From: Nitrospirota bacterium | Lineage (GTDB): Bacteria; Nitrospirota; Thermodesulfovibrionia; Thermodesulfovibrionales; Dissulfurispiraceae | Direction of reading: 5' to 3' | DNA: 64,000 nucleotides | NCBI GenBank assembly: GCA_016936655.1 | Contig: JAFGXL010000021.1 | Location: 124,001 to 188,000 of the forward strand | Shown here: positions 18,795-27,478 of the stretch, one piece after another | Layout: the number at the start of each line of letters is the position of its first letter | Numbering within the stretch: position 1 is the first letter of the stretch | The notes under the pieces: generated by a model | Told to the model about the DNA's origin: nothing | Databases searched by the model: none | Seen by the model: the letters and a program-made list of their open reading frames with translations, nothing else | Position numbers and translations under genes: made by a program

Positions 18795-20042
18795 TTAATT
18801 TATTAAAACTTCAAAAGTTGTTTTAATATCGTACTGTCCCTGATCGCCTGTTTTTAGGTTTTTCCACTGAACAATGCCGTCTTTTAGCTCATTTTCTCCG
18901 ATTATGAAAACATATTCAGCGCCGAGTCTGTCTGCCTTTCTCATCTGGCTTTTTAGTGATGCAGAAGAATAATTAAGTTCTGCCCATATCCCTTTTTTGC
19001 GAAGATCTTCAGCAATAACCGATGCCTGCCTGTCTGCCTCATCTCCAAGCGCTGCGATAAAAACTTTTGGCGCAGGTGCAGCAGCGCCTTCAGAGTCTTT
19101 AAGCAGTGCTATCAGTCTCTCCATGCCTATCGCAAAACCTATTGCAGGAGTTTCAGGTCCGCCGAACTCTTTTACTAGCCTGTCGTATCTGCCGCCTCCA
19201 GCAACTGCTTTCTGCGCTCCGAGATGCTCGCTAGTCACCTCAAATGCTGTTCTTGTGTAGTAGTCGAGCCCGCGCACAAGATTTGGGTTGAGCGTGTATT
19301 TAGTATTCATCAGATTCAGCCTCAGCAGAAGTTCATCAAAGTGTGTCCTGCAAGCATCACAGAGATGGTCTGTGACAGAGGGGGCTCCTTTTCTCAGCTC
19401 TATGCATTCTTCAACTTTGCAGTCTAGTATCCTGAGCGGATTTGTGATGAATCTGTTTTTACAGTCAGGGCAGTATTGATCAAGTTTACTTCTAAAAAAA
19501 TCTGTAAGGCTCGATTTGTATGCAGGCCTGCACTGCTCACAGCCAATGGAGTTTAGCTCGAATTTGACCTCTTTAAGGCCAAGTTCAGAGAGCAGATTGT
19601 TCAACATCACAATTATCTCTGCATCAATGGAAGGATGCGCTGATCCGAACACCTCTGCGCCCATCTGGTAAAACTGGCGCTGTCTGCCTTTTTGCGGCCT
19701 TTCGTACCTGAACATCGGGCCTGTGTAGAAGAACTTCTGCGGAGACGGCAGATTATTCAGCCCATGCTCAACATAGCATCTTACTGCTGATGCTGTTCCC
19801 TCGGGCCGGAGCGTTATGCTCCTGCCTGCTTTGTCCGGAAATGTGTACATCTCTTTGCCGACTATGTCAGTCGATTCACCGATGCTTCTGACAAATAGGT
19901 CAGTTGATTCAATTATAGGCAGGCGTATCTCGCTGAATCCGTATCTGCTGAAGACTGACTTTGCTATGGCCTCTGCGCGCTGCCAAATGAATATGTCAGG
20001 CGGAAGGATATCTTCTACGCCTTTTAGGGCGTTATACTTCAT
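18795..20042 (-). CDS. hisS: Histidyl-tRNA synthetase
   Basis: This class II synthetase charges tRNA-His. Its 415 residues have motif 1 around 45-60, motif 2 with F-R-Y-E-R-P-Q-K-G-R-Q-R-Q-F-Y-Q, the histidine-binding segments L-V-R-G-L-D-Y-Y-T-R and A-G-G-G-R-Y-D, motif 3 (G-F-A-I-G-M-E-R), and a C-terminal anticodon domain. Length and motifs are normal. It overlaps the DivIVA gene by 11 bases at its start. Confidence 0.97.
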   Translation of the reverse strand: MKYNALKGVEDILPPDIFIWQRAEAIAKSVFSRYGFSEIRLPIIESTDLFVRSIGESTDIVGKEMYTFPDKAGRSITLRPEGTASAVRCYVEHGLNNLPSPQKFFYTGPMFRYERPQKGRQRQFYQMGAEVFGSAHPSIDAEIIVMLNNLLSELGLKEVKFELNSIGCEQCRPAYKSSLTDFFRSKLDQYCPDCKNRFITNPLRILDCKVEECIELRKGAPSVTDHLCDACRTHFDELLLRLNLMNTKYTLNPNLVRGLDYYTRTAFEVTSEHLGAQKAVAGGGRYDRLVKEFGGPETPAIGFAIGMERLIALLKDSEGAAAPAPKVFIAALGDEADRQASVIAEDLRKKGIWAELNYSSASLKSQMRKADRLGAEYVFIIGENELKDGIVQWKNLKTGDQGQYDIKTTFEVLIN

Positions 20043-20505
20043 CAGATTCTATGCCTTCCCTCTCTTTATCAAAATCCATCATGCTAAGGTGGCTTTCAAT
20101 AAGCCTCTTGAGCTCTTCCTTGAAGTGGCGCCTTATACCCTTAAGATCAACAATATCTTCATGTATTTTTACAACTTTTTCCTGAGCTTCTTTTATAAGG
20201 TCGTCTGATCTCAACTCAGCCTCTTTTATAAGCAGTTCTGCTTCTTTGCGAGAATTTGCCTTGTATTCTTCTACCATCTGCTGAGCTGTCATTAGTGTTT
20301 CTCTAAGCGTAAGCTCCATATTTTTGTATTCAGAGACCTGCTCATCAGCTCTGCGGAGATTTTCTTTAAGCGAGGCATTTTCCCTGAGCAGCTCTTCAAG
20401 TTCTTCACGCAGCAATTCGAGAAAAGAGTATACTTCATCTACATCAAATCCCCTGAAACGCATGGGAAACTGTTTTTGCTGAATATCAAGAGGGGTGATT
20501 CTCAT
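20032..20505 (-). CDS. divIVA: DivIVA-domain coiled-coil protein
   Basis: The 157-residue protein opens with the DivIVA membrane-binding/crossover segment (MRITPLDIQQKQFPMRFRGFD, then VDEVYSFL). About 90 residues of heptad coiled coil follow, rich in E, L, K and R. In diderms such proteins are annotated as DivIVA-like; their partners are mostly unknown. It overlaps yggT by 4 bases and hisS by 11, within the yggS-proC-yggT-divIVA-hisS run. Confidence 0.88.
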   Translation of the reverse strand: MRITPLDIQQKQFPMRFRGFDVDEVYSFLELLREELEELLRENASLKENLRRADEQVSEYKNMELTLRETLMTAQQMVEEYKANSRKEAELLIKEAELRSDDLIKEAQEKVVKIHEDIVDLKGIRRHFKEELKRLIESHLSMMDFDKEREGIESDEV

Positions 20506-20807
20506 ATACCAATGCCTCCTTTTATTTTGTGACCGGTCTCAATTAATAAGCTTACAAGAAAGAACTTTAGAAAATAAATAAAAAGTATTAGTATCAGCGG
20601 TGAAATATCGATCGGCCCGAGCCTGTATCCTATAATTCTTCGAATTGGTCTGAGAGCAGGATCTGTCACCTGCTTGAGAAAACGGACTATCGGATTGTAC
20701 GGATCAGGATTTACCCAGCTGATAAGAGCAGATATTATCACAATCCATAAATAAATATTGAGAGCTATGTCGAGCACTTTCCCAATAGCTATAAGAAGGG
20801 TTCCCAT
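20502..20807 (-). CDS. yggT: YggT-family integral membrane protein
   Basis: The 101-residue protein has two hydrophobic segments around residues 5-28 and 65-90, separated by the family signature W-V-N-P-D-P-Y-N-P-I-V-R and T-D-P-A-L-R-P-I-R-R. YggT proteins commonly neighbour yggS, proC and divIVA, as here. Function is poorly defined. Confidence 0.92.
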   Translation of the reverse strand: MGTLLIAIGKVLDIALNIYLWIVIISALISWVNPDPYNPIVRFLKQVTDPALRPIRRIIGYRLGPIDISPLILILFIYFLKFFLVSLLIETGHKIKGGIGI

Positions 20808-20872
20808 ATCTTCTCCTTAAATCAAATTTTTGTATGAATAGTATACATTAGTCAGCAGAGCTTATGTGATGA

Positions 20873-21655
20873 TCAGGCACCTAGCTCTTCAGCACGTTTT
20901 TTTGCTGCAGCTATAGATTCTCCAACTATCTCTCCTAGATTCTTGTCGGTAAATACAGAGAGTCCGGCTGCTGTTGTACCGCCCGGTGATGTGACCATAG
21001 AGCGTATATTGGAAAGCTCATATCCAGCTTCAACCATCTTTGTGGTGCCTATAAGCGTCTGCGCTGCAAGTGTGTATGCATCTTCTTTTGGAATGCCTGT
21101 TTTTATGCCCGCAGCTATCATATGCTCTATAAAAAGGCATATGAAGGCGGGTCCGCTGCCAGACAGCGCTGTAACTGAGTTCATAAGGCTTTCGGGCATC
21201 ATAATAGTCTTTCCTACCGCAGAAAAAATCTCATTGATTTTGGCATATTCCGACTGGGACAGTTCTTTTGCGAGAGTCAGCACAGTCATAGCCTTCTGCA
21301 CAGTTGCTGGAGTGTTTGGCATTACTCTCACTATTTTTTCTGTTTTGATCTTTGATTTGATAAATGATATTGATATGCCTGCTGCTACAGATACAACTGT
21401 CTGTTCAGGCGTAACAACTGTTGATAGTTCCTCAAGCACTTCTGCCATATTTTGAGGTTTGACTGCCAATATTACAATTGAGCATTTTTCAGCAACTTCT
21501 CTGTTAAAGTTGGTTGTGGCTATTCCGTAAGCCTTTTCGAGGAATGTTTTTCGCATAGTCCGTGGTTCTGATACGAGTATATCTTTTTGTCCTTTAACCA
21601 CCATGCCCTTGATGATCGCTTCCGCCATATTGCCGCCGCCGATAAAACCTATCAT
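20873..21655 (-). CDS. proC: Pyrroline-5-carboxylate reductase
   Basis: ProC catalyses the last step of proline synthesis with NAD(P)H. The ATG at 21655 has AAGGAG upstream and begins directly with the Rossmann motif (MIGFIGGGNMAEAI). Further marks are A-V-K-P-Q-N, R-V-M-P-N-T-P-A and the C-terminal signature V-T-S-P-G-G-T-T-A-A-G-L. It has about 260 residues, normal for the family. An upstream Met at 21691 would fall within yggS and is not preferred. Confidence 0.95.
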   Translation of the reverse strand: MIGFIGGGNMAEAIIKGMVVKGQKDILVSEPRTMRKTFLEKAYGIATTNFNREVAEKCSIVILAVKPQNMAEVLEELSTVVTPEQTVVSVAAGISISFIKSKIKTEKIVRVMPNTPATVQKAMTVLTLAKELSQSEYAKINEIFSAVGKTIMMPESLMNSVTALSGSGPAFICLFIEHMIAAGIKTGIPKEDAYTLAAQTLIGTTKMVEAGYELSNIRSMVTSPGGTTAAGLSVFTDKNLGEIVGESIAAAKKRAEELGA

Positions 21656-21659
21656 ATCA

Positions 21660-22349
21660 CTATCTCCTTTGACCAAATATTGCTGTTCCAATTCTTACTA
21701 TTGTTGCGCCCTCTTCTATTGCTGCCTCAAAGTCGTGAGACATTCCCATTGAGAGCTCGGGGAGGCTTGAGCGCTGCTCTTTCATTTTATCCCTAAGCAG
21801 TCTTAGTTTAGTGAAATATGGACGCACATCTTCAGGGTCTTCGAAAAAAGGCGGTATGGTCATAAGACCTTGCAGCTTAAGGTTTGAAAGCCTATTTATA
21901 TGTTCTACTAGGCCTAGAGCATCCAGTTCAGAAATGCCATGTTTGGTCTCTTCATCCGAAAGCTTTATCTGTACAAGCACATTCTGGATTTTTCCGATCT
22001 TCTTGGCCTCCTTGTTGAGTATGTCGGCGAGATCTTCAGAATCCAGAGTATGGATAAGATCAAAAAACTGTACAGCGTATTTTGCCTTGTTCTTTTGAAG
22101 GTTGCCTATCAGATGCCATTGTATGTTGATGCCGGGCAGCATAGACCTTAGAAGAGGCGCCTTGTCTCTTGCTTCTTGCACCCTGTTTTCTCCAAACAAA
22201 AAGAGCCCTGCTTCAGCAGCTTCACGTACAGCATCTGCAGGGAGCGTTTTTGACACAGCGAGCAATTTTATATCTTGAGGGCTTCTTGATGAGCGTACTG
22301 CTGCATCATTGATTTTCTCTTTGATTTCCAGAATATTGGTGTTTATCAT
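21660..22349 (-). CDS. yggS: PLP homeostasis protein, YggS/PROSC family
   Basis: This small PLP-binding TIM-barrel protein keeps free pyridoxal phosphate in balance. It has 229 residues with L-L-A-V-S-K (the PLP lysine), G-E-N-R-V-Q-E, W-H-L-I-G-N-L-Q-K-N-K and the C-terminal S-M-G-M-S-H-D-F-E-A-A-I. It heads the operon, ends 5 bases before proC, and is divergent from the histidine kinase gene. Confidence 0.95.
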   Translation of the reverse strand: MINTNILEIKEKINDAAVRSSRSPQDIKLLAVSKTLPADAVREAAEAGLFLFGENRVQEARDKAPLLRSMLPGINIQWHLIGNLQKNKAKYAVQFFDLIHTLDSEDLADILNKEAKKIGKIQNVLVQIKLSDEETKHGISELDALGLVEHINRLSNLKLQGLMTIPPFFEDPEDVRPYFTKLRLLRDKMKEQRSSLPELSMGMSHDFEAAIEEGATIVRIGTAIFGQRR

Positions 22350-22445
22350 CAGAAAATTATAGTAGTATCTATTAACAATAAATTCAACCCGCAGTTTTGG
22401 ACAAGTCTGCTGTAATGCCCTAAACTTCTTGTGGTATGATTCAGT

Positions 22446-23921
22446 ATGTTTACCCCTAAACAGTTCAAAGACCTGTCTCTGACAACCAGACTGGTTGTTA
22501 TGATGATATTTCTGAGCTTCACCATGATATCTATTCTTATGATCCTGTATACCCAGGCTGAGAGGCAGCTTTCAGAAGAGCTTGAGAAGCAGGCGCGTGA
22601 ACTCACAAAAGCCATACAGGTGGGTGTTCAGGAGGTTACAGCAACCGGAGAAACGGATGAGGCTAGGCTGTCCAAATATCTAAAAGAACAGAATGCTAAA
22701 GGTTTAAAAGAGATATCCATTATCAGTAATGCAGATGAGATTGTTGCGAGTACAAATCCTGAAAAGATAGGCCAGCCGATCACAAGAAAGAGAAAAGACC
22801 TGATAATAAAAGCTGAGCTCGGAGAGCCTGTTGCTGATGAGGGCAAATCATATGATGTTATAGTGCCTGTTATAGCTGGAGATACACAGTATGGATACAT
22901 TCATCTGCGTGTAAACAAAGAGGACCTTTCTTATGCTCTTAAACTGAATGCGATAAAAAGAATTGTGGCCACGCTTTTGGTTTTTAGTCTTGGAATAGGA
23001 ATAGCTCTTGTCCTCTCAAAAAAATATACCAAGCCTATCAAATATCTTGTGCAGGCGGCAAACAGGGTGGCAGCAGGAGATCTTAATCAGAAAATACCTG
23101 TGACATCAAAGGATGAGATAGGCCAGCTCTCTGACAGCTTCAACAAGATGGTGAGCGGTCTTAGCGGCATGAGGTCTCTAGAAGAGAGGCTGCGAGAGGC
23201 AGAACACCTGTCAGGTATCGGCCAGTTGTCAAGAAGCATGGCGCATGAGATAAGAAATCCGCTTAACTTTATAAACTTGAGCATAGACTATTTGAAGGAA
23301 AAGTACAGGCCGGCAGATAATGCCTTAGAGCAGTTTGACAGTCTCATAGACGGTATTAAGCAGGAGATACAGAGGCTCAATAATCTAGTGAATGATTATC
23401 TTGACTACAGCAGACCTCTAAAACTGAACCTGTGCAGCGTCAGGATAGCTCCGCTTCTTGATGACCTGATTTCTCTTGTATGGGCAAAGGCTGATGCAGA
23501 AGACATCCAGGTGGTTAAGCAATTCAAGGCTGATCCTGTGCTCAGAATTGATGCAGATCTTTTCAAATCCTGTGTTCTTAATATAATCGTCAATGCTATG
23601 CATGCAATGGAGGGCAAAGAGGGGCCAAAGCTTCTTGTTGTAAATACGGGTATTGTTGAGGATAAATTTGTTCTTTCCATAAAGGATACCGGATCTGGAG
23701 TAAAACCAGAAAATATAGAAAAAATATTTGAGCCTTTCTTTTCCACTAAAAAAAATGGGCTCGGTCTTGGACTCTCTATGACCAGAAGGGTTATAGAAGA
23801 GCATAACGGCACTATAAAGTTCAGCAGTGTTTATAGCGACGGCTCTGAATTCAGAATAATTTTGCCATTTGATCCAGGGAGGGTTGAGTCCGGCCTTAAG
23901 GAGGATGAATGTCTGTCATAG
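22446..23921 (+). CDS. Membrane sensor histidine kinase (AtoS/NtrB-like)
   Basis: The 491-residue kinase has an N-terminal helix at about 15-38, a periplasmic sensor region of about 140 residues, and a second helix near 178-198. A HAMP domain (KYTKPIKYLVQAANRVAAGDLNQ), a HisKA domain with the phospho-His in H-E-I-R-N-P-L and a HATPase with N, G1 (DTGSGV) and G2 (GLGLGLSMTRR) boxes follow. It overlaps the response regulator gene by 13 bases, so the pair is coupled. The signal sensed cannot be read. A nearby sigma-54 promoter offers a likely target. Confidence 0.93.
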   Translation: MFTPKQFKDLSLTTRLVVMMIFLSFTMISILMILYTQAERQLSEELEKQARELTKAIQVGVQEVTATGETDEARLSKYLKEQNAKGLKEISIISNADEIVASTNPEKIGQPITRKRKDLIIKAELGEPVADEGKSYDVIVPVIAGDTQYGYIHLRVNKEDLSYALKLNAIKRIVATLLVFSLGIGIALVLSKKYTKPIKYLVQAANRVAAGDLNQKIPVTSKDEIGQLSDSFNKMVSGLSGMRSLEERLREAEHLSGIGQLSRSMAHEIRNPLNFINLSIDYLKEKYRPADNALEQFDSLIDGIKQEIQRLNNLVNDYLDYSRPLKLNLCSVRIAPLLDDLISLVWAKADAEDIQVVKQFKADPVLRIDADLFKSCVLNIIVNAMHAMEGKEGPKLLVVNTGIVEDKFVLSIKDTGSGVKPENIEKIFEPFFSTKKNGLGLGLSMTRRVIEEHNGTIKFSSVYSDGSEFRIILPFDPGRVESGLKEDECLS

Positions 23922-25300
23922 TTGTTATCGATGATGAGCAGAGGCAGCGCAATATCCTAAAGACCATACTTCAGGATACTGGGTACGAGGTGCATACAGC
24001 CTCTTCAGCAGAAGAAGGGCTTTCTATCATAGAGGATGTTATGCCTGATGTTGTCATATCTGACCTCAAGATGGGCGGAATGAGCGGAGTTCAGATGCTG
24101 GATCATATGCCGCAGGGGTCTGTGAGGCCTGCGGTGATAATATCGACTGCATTTGGCACAGTCTCTTCAGCAGTAGAGGCAATGAAGAAGGGTGCTTTTG
24201 ATTATCTGACAAAACCGCTCGACAAAGATGTGATAGTACTCACTGTTGCCAAGGCTGTGGAGCGCATGAATCTGGTTAAGGAGAACATCAGACTCAAAGA
24301 CGAACTATTTAGCAGATTCAGGATAGAAGGAATAGTTGGCAATTCTGAGGGCATGATGGCTGCGCTGGATGTAGTAAAAAAGGTTGCTGATACGCCTGTG
24401 ACTATATTAATACAGGGTGAAAGCGGCACTGGTAAGGAGCTTATCGCAAGAGCTGCTCATTACAACAGCCAGCGCAAGAGTGCTCCATTTATTGCGATAA
24501 ACTGTGCGGCTATACCAGAAAACCTTATAGAGAGCGAGATTTTTGGTTATGAACCCGGTGCATTTACAGGAGCTGCCCACAGAAAAACAGGTCTTTTTGA
24601 GGCAGCAGCAACAGGTACACTTTTTCTTGATGAGATCGGTGACCTCCCAATGCTTACTCAGACAAAGATACTGCGCGTGCTTCAGGACAAGGAGATAAGG
24701 AGGCTTGGCAGCAAGGAGAGCATTAAAATTGATGTCAGGGTGGTTGCTGCCACAAACAAGGAACTAGAAAAAGAGGTTGCAGCTGGCAGGTTCAGAGAAG
24801 ATCTTTATTACAGGCTGAAGGTTGTTACAATAAATCTGCCAGCATTAAGGGATAGAAAAGAGGACATACCTGTGCTGGCCAATTTCTTTTTGAGCAAGTA
24901 TAACAAAGAGTTCGGCAGGAGAGTGAAATCTATAAGTGATAGCGCAATGAAGGCTTTGTCAGGGTATTACTGGCCTGGCAATATAAGGCAGCTAGAATCA
25001 GTTATAGAAAGGGCGATACTTATGACTGATACCGATGAAATAACTCTTGATGATATAAAGAGCGAGTTGAGACTGCCGTCCGAAAAATCTTTTGTATCAA
25101 TGGAATTGCCTGATGAGGGCATTAATTTTGAAGAGCTTGAAAAAGAGCTTATTAAAAAAGCGATGGGGAAGTCTAATAATGTTGCTGCAAAGGCAGCTAG
25201 ACTGCTTGGTATGAGCTACAAGACATTCTGGTACAGACTAGAAAAATTTGGAATGCATGCATCCTCAAAAGAGGATATCTCTCCTGATAAAAGGATTTAA
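23909..25300 (+). CDS. NtrC-family sigma-54-dependent response regulator
   Basis: The 463-residue activator has a receiver domain at 1-120 (phosphorylated Asp in V-I-S-D-L-K-M) and a AAA+ domain at about 145-375. The latter has Walker A G-E-S-G-T-G-K-E, the sigma-54-contacting G-A-F-T-G-A loop, Walker B T-L-F-L-D-E and the R-finger region. A Fis-type helix-turn-helix ends the protein (NNVAAKAARLLGMSYKTFWYRL). It is paired with the upstream kinase. A near-perfect -24/-12 promoter begins 50 bases after its stop. Confidence 0.95.
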   Translation: MSVIVVIDDEQRQRNILKTILQDTGYEVHTASSAEEGLSIIEDVMPDVVISDLKMGGMSGVQMLDHMPQGSVRPAVIISTAFGTVSSAVEAMKKGAFDYLTKPLDKDVIVLTVAKAVERMNLVKENIRLKDELFSRFRIEGIVGNSEGMMAALDVVKKVADTPVTILIQGESGTGKELIARAAHYNSQRKSAPFIAINCAAIPENLIESEIFGYEPGAFTGAAHRKTGLFEAAATGTLFLDEIGDLPMLTQTKILRVLQDKEIRRLGSKESIKIDVRVVAATNKELEKEVAAGRFREDLYYRLKVVTINLPALRDRKEDIPVLANFFLSKYNKEFGRRVKSISDSAMKALSGYYWPGNIRQLESVIERAILMTDTDEITLDDIKSELRLPSEKSFVSMELPDEGINFEELEKELIKKAMGKSNNVAAKAARLLGMSYKTFWYRLEKFGMHASSKEDISPDKRI

Positions 25301-25349
25301 ATTCTAGCCGTAAAAATATAAACCTCTATTTATCAGTTTGTTGTATTGT

Positions 25350-25365
25350 TGGCATGAGGCTTGCT
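25350..25365 (+). promoter_or_regulatory. Sigma-54 (-24/-12) promoter
   Basis: The site reads TGGCATGAGGCTTGCT, which matches TGGCAYG-N4-TTGCT at every fixed position and has exactly 10 bases between GG and GC. It lies about 64 bases before the ATG of the Lys/Ala-rich secreted peptide and directly after an NtrC-type activator gene. Confidence 0.85.
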
Positions 25366-25428
25366 ATAAATGATTCCAGCCAAAAATGGGAAATGAAAAC
25401 ATCAACTGATAAAGGAGGTGAAACAATA

Positions 25429-25704
25429 ATGAAGAAGATTTTCGCACTTATCGTTGTAGTTCTCTTCGCTCTTTCAGTAACAGCTGCTTTCGCAGCACCT
25501 GCTGATAAGGCTGCAGCTCCTGCAGTAAAGGCTGAGGAGAAGAAGGCTGAGCCTGCAAAGGCAGCTGCTGAAAAGAAGGTTGAAAAGGCTGAGAAGAAGG
25601 CTGAGAAGAAGGCCGAGAAGAAGGCAAAGAAGGCTGAGAAAAAGGCTGAGCCTGCAAAGGACGCAGCTGAGAAGAAGGCTGAAAAGCCAGCTGAAAAGAA
25701 ATAA
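25429..25704 (+). CDS. Secreted Lys/Ala/Glu-rich low-complexity peptide
   Basis: I chose the ATG at 25429 because AAAGGAGGTG lies 9 bases upstream and it starts a clear signal peptide (MKKIFALIVVVLFALSV... ending AFA). The mature chain of about 70 residues is made almost only of Ala, Lys, Glu and Pro, in degenerate EKKAEK and AEPAKAA units with no Cys or aromatic residue. It is probably helical or disordered and strongly charged. I recognise no family. It is monocistronic between a sigma-54 promoter and a hairpin terminator, and the DNA repeats at the triplet level (GAGAAGAAGGCT). Confidence 0.8.
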   Translation: MKKIFALIVVVLFALSVTAAFAAPADKAAAPAVKAEEKKAEPAKAAAEKKVEKAEKKAEKKAEKKAKKAEKKAEPAKDAAEKKAEKPAEKK

Positions 25705-25719
25705 CTTTTTTCTTTTCCA

Positions 25720-25758
25720 AACAGGACAGATACCTATGGCATCTGTCCTGTTTTATAT
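25720..25758 (+). terminator. Intrinsic terminator after the Lys/Ala-rich peptide gene
   Basis: The 12-base arms AACAGGACAGAT and ATCTGTCCTGTT are separated by 9 bases and followed by TTTATAT. The element starts 15 bases after the stop codon. Confidence 0.85.
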
Positions 25759-25783
25759 GTAATAATAAGAGCTGGAGGGATTT

Positions 25784-26131
25784 ATGAAAATATTATTAAC
25801 AACAATTCTGACAGCTCTTATATTTTTTGCACCTGCTGTTTCATCAGCAGAAAAAGTTGTTATCAAGCATGCGATAGGAGAAGTCCTTGCAATTGATATA
25901 GCAGCGAAATCTCTTACTATAAAGAAAAAGAGCATGGATGCTGAGTTTTATATTAATGATGCTACAGTAGTAAAGGCTGGCAAAGAGAAAAAAATTGTTG
26001 CTGATATAAAAATTGGTGATAGAGTTGTTGTTAAGTATTTTGTGAAAGAAGGTGTTAAGACCACAAAAATAATAGAGATAAAGCAGCCTAAGCAGCAAGC
26101 TGCTTCTGCAGCCAAGCCTGACCATAAGTGA
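25784..26131 (+). CDS. Small secreted protein, OB/DUF5666-like
   Basis: The 115-residue protein has a signal peptide (MKILLTTILTALIFFAPAVSSA) and an all-beta-looking core: G-E-V-L-A-I-D, SLTIKKKS, AEFYINDATVV, then IKIGDRVVVKY. A Gln/Ala/Lys tail ends it. The pattern 'G-x-V-x-x-I-D ... T-I ... G-D-x-V' is that of small periplasmic OB-like proteins annotated as DUF5666 or similar. Function is not known. A good GGAGGG site precedes the ATG. Confidence 0.7.
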   Translation: MKILLTTILTALIFFAPAVSSAEKVVIKHAIGEVLAIDIAAKSLTIKKKSMDAEFYINDATVVKAGKEKKIVADIKIGDRVVVKYFVKEGVKTTKIIEIKQPKQQAASAAKPDHK

Positions 26132-26172
26132 TAATCTCAAGATTAATCTGGATTTATTTTTTTGATAGTTTT

Positions 26173-26200
26173 TTGACCTTTAAACTTTCTGTAATATAAA
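26173..26200 (+). promoter_or_regulatory. Candidate sigma-70 promoter for dapL
   Basis: TTGACC at 26173 and TATAAA at 26195 are separated by 16 bases, about 93 bases before the dapL ATG. Confidence 0.4.
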
Positions 26201-26216
26201 ATAAATAATCGATTTC

Positions 26217-26244
26217 GGCAGGAGTATCTCCCACCTGCTTTTTT
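26217..26244 (+). terminator. Short hairpin with T-run in the dapL leader
   Basis: A short stem, GCAGG (26218-26222) with CCTGC (26234-26238), precedes six T residues. It could terminate the upstream small gene. If the promoter at 26173 is used, it would act inside the dapL leader. The stem is weak. Confidence 0.35.
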
Positions 26245-26293
26245 CATTTTGATATCTGAAAAACTACGAATAATATATGGAGGATTAAAAAAT

Positions 26294-27460
26294 ATGATTA
26301 AAGCTGAACTTGCTGAAAGGGTAAAAAACCTTCCGCCTTATCTTTTTGCTTCTATTGACAAGATGAAGCAGGAAGCTCTTGCAAAAGGTGTTGATGTTAT
26401 TGATATAAGTATAGGAGATCCTGATATACCTACACCAAAGCATATTGTGGAGTCTATGCAGAAGGCTTTAGAGAATCCTGAACACCATAGATATCCTTCA
26501 TATGAGGGTATGCTCACATACAGAAGCGCGGTTGCTGACTGGTATAAGCAGAGGTTTTCTGTATCGCTAGATCCAAAAACCGAGGTTCTGTCACTTATAG
26601 GGTCAAAAGAGGGGATTGGGCATATCCCACTGGCTTTTATAAATCCTGGAGATGTTGTTCTGCATTCATCACCAGGGTATCCGGTTTATCCTGTCGGCAC
26701 TATGTTTGCCGGTGGAGAGCCATATGCTATGCCGCTTATAGACAAGAATGATTTTCTGCCTGATTTTGATTCAATTCCAGACAGCGTCCTGAACAGGTCT
26801 AAACTGATGTTTATAAATTATCCTAACAATCCTACAGCAGCTACAGCATCAGAAGGGTTTTTCAAGAGAGCGATACAGATAGCAGAAAAGTACAACATAA
26901 TAATATGCCACGATGCAGCTTATTCGGAAATATATTTTGACGGCAAAAAGCCGATCAGCTTTTTACAGGTTGACGGTGCAAAAGATGTAGGTATAGAGAT
27001 GCACTCTCTCTCAAAGACATACAATATGACTGGATGGAGGATTGGTTTTGCTGCTGGACATAGAGATGTGATATTCGGTCTCGGAAAGATTAAAACCAAT
27101 ATTGATTCCGGGGTTTTTCAGGCGGTTCAAGAAGCATCAATAACAGCAATAAAGACTGATGACGCTGTACTTGCAGATATCCGCAGCATATATCAGGAAA
27201 GAAGAGATGTGATGTATAACGGACTGACAGCTATCGGACTCCAGGTTAAAAAGCCCGAGGCAACATTCTATCTCTGGGCAAAGGTGCCGTCTGGCTATAC
27301 ATCACAGAGTTTTGTTGCACATCTGCTCGAAAAGGCCGGAGTGCTCGGAACTCCTGGAGTTGGATTTGGAGCGCCTGGCGAGGGGTACATAAGATTTGCT
27401 CTTACACAGCAGGCGAACCGTATGCAGGAAGCTGTTGAAAGGATTAAAAAAGCCCTATAA
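26294..27460 (+). CDS. dapL: LL-diaminopimelate aminotransferase
   Basis: This PLP enzyme converts tetrahydrodipicolinate directly to LL-diaminopimelate with glutamate as donor, bypassing the acyl branches of lysine and peptidoglycan synthesis. The ATG at 26294 follows GGAGG. The protein has about 388 residues of fold-type I aminotransferase: S-I-G-D-P-D near residue 50, N-Y-P-N-N-P-T, H-D-A-A-Y-S and the PLP lysine in S-L-S-K-T-Y-N-M-T-G-W-R-I-G. It resembles the bacterial DapL2-like group. A general aspartate aminotransferase-family role is the alternative. folK follows closely. Confidence 0.85.
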   Translation: MIKAELAERVKNLPPYLFASIDKMKQEALAKGVDVIDISIGDPDIPTPKHIVESMQKALENPEHHRYPSYEGMLTYRSAVADWYKQRFSVSLDPKTEVLSLIGSKEGIGHIPLAFINPGDVVLHSSPGYPVYPVGTMFAGGEPYAMPLIDKNDFLPDFDSIPDSVLNRSKLMFINYPNNPTAATASEGFFKRAIQIAEKYNIIICHDAAYSEIYFDGKKPISFLQVDGAKDVGIEMHSLSKTYNMTGWRIGFAAGHRDVIFGLGKIKTNIDSGVFQAVQEASITAIKTDDAVLADIRSIYQERRDVMYNGLTAIGLQVKKPEATFYLWAKVPSGYTSQSFVAHLLEKAGVLGTPGVGFGAPGEGYIRFALTQQANRMQEAVERIKKAL

Positions 27461-27478
27461 AACAAGTTGGAGCTTGCG

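Noticed and set aside
25429-25704. The triplet-like GAG-AAG-GCT repetition as a non-coding repeat array
   Set aside because: It is fully explained by a coding frame with signal peptide, ribosome site and terminator.
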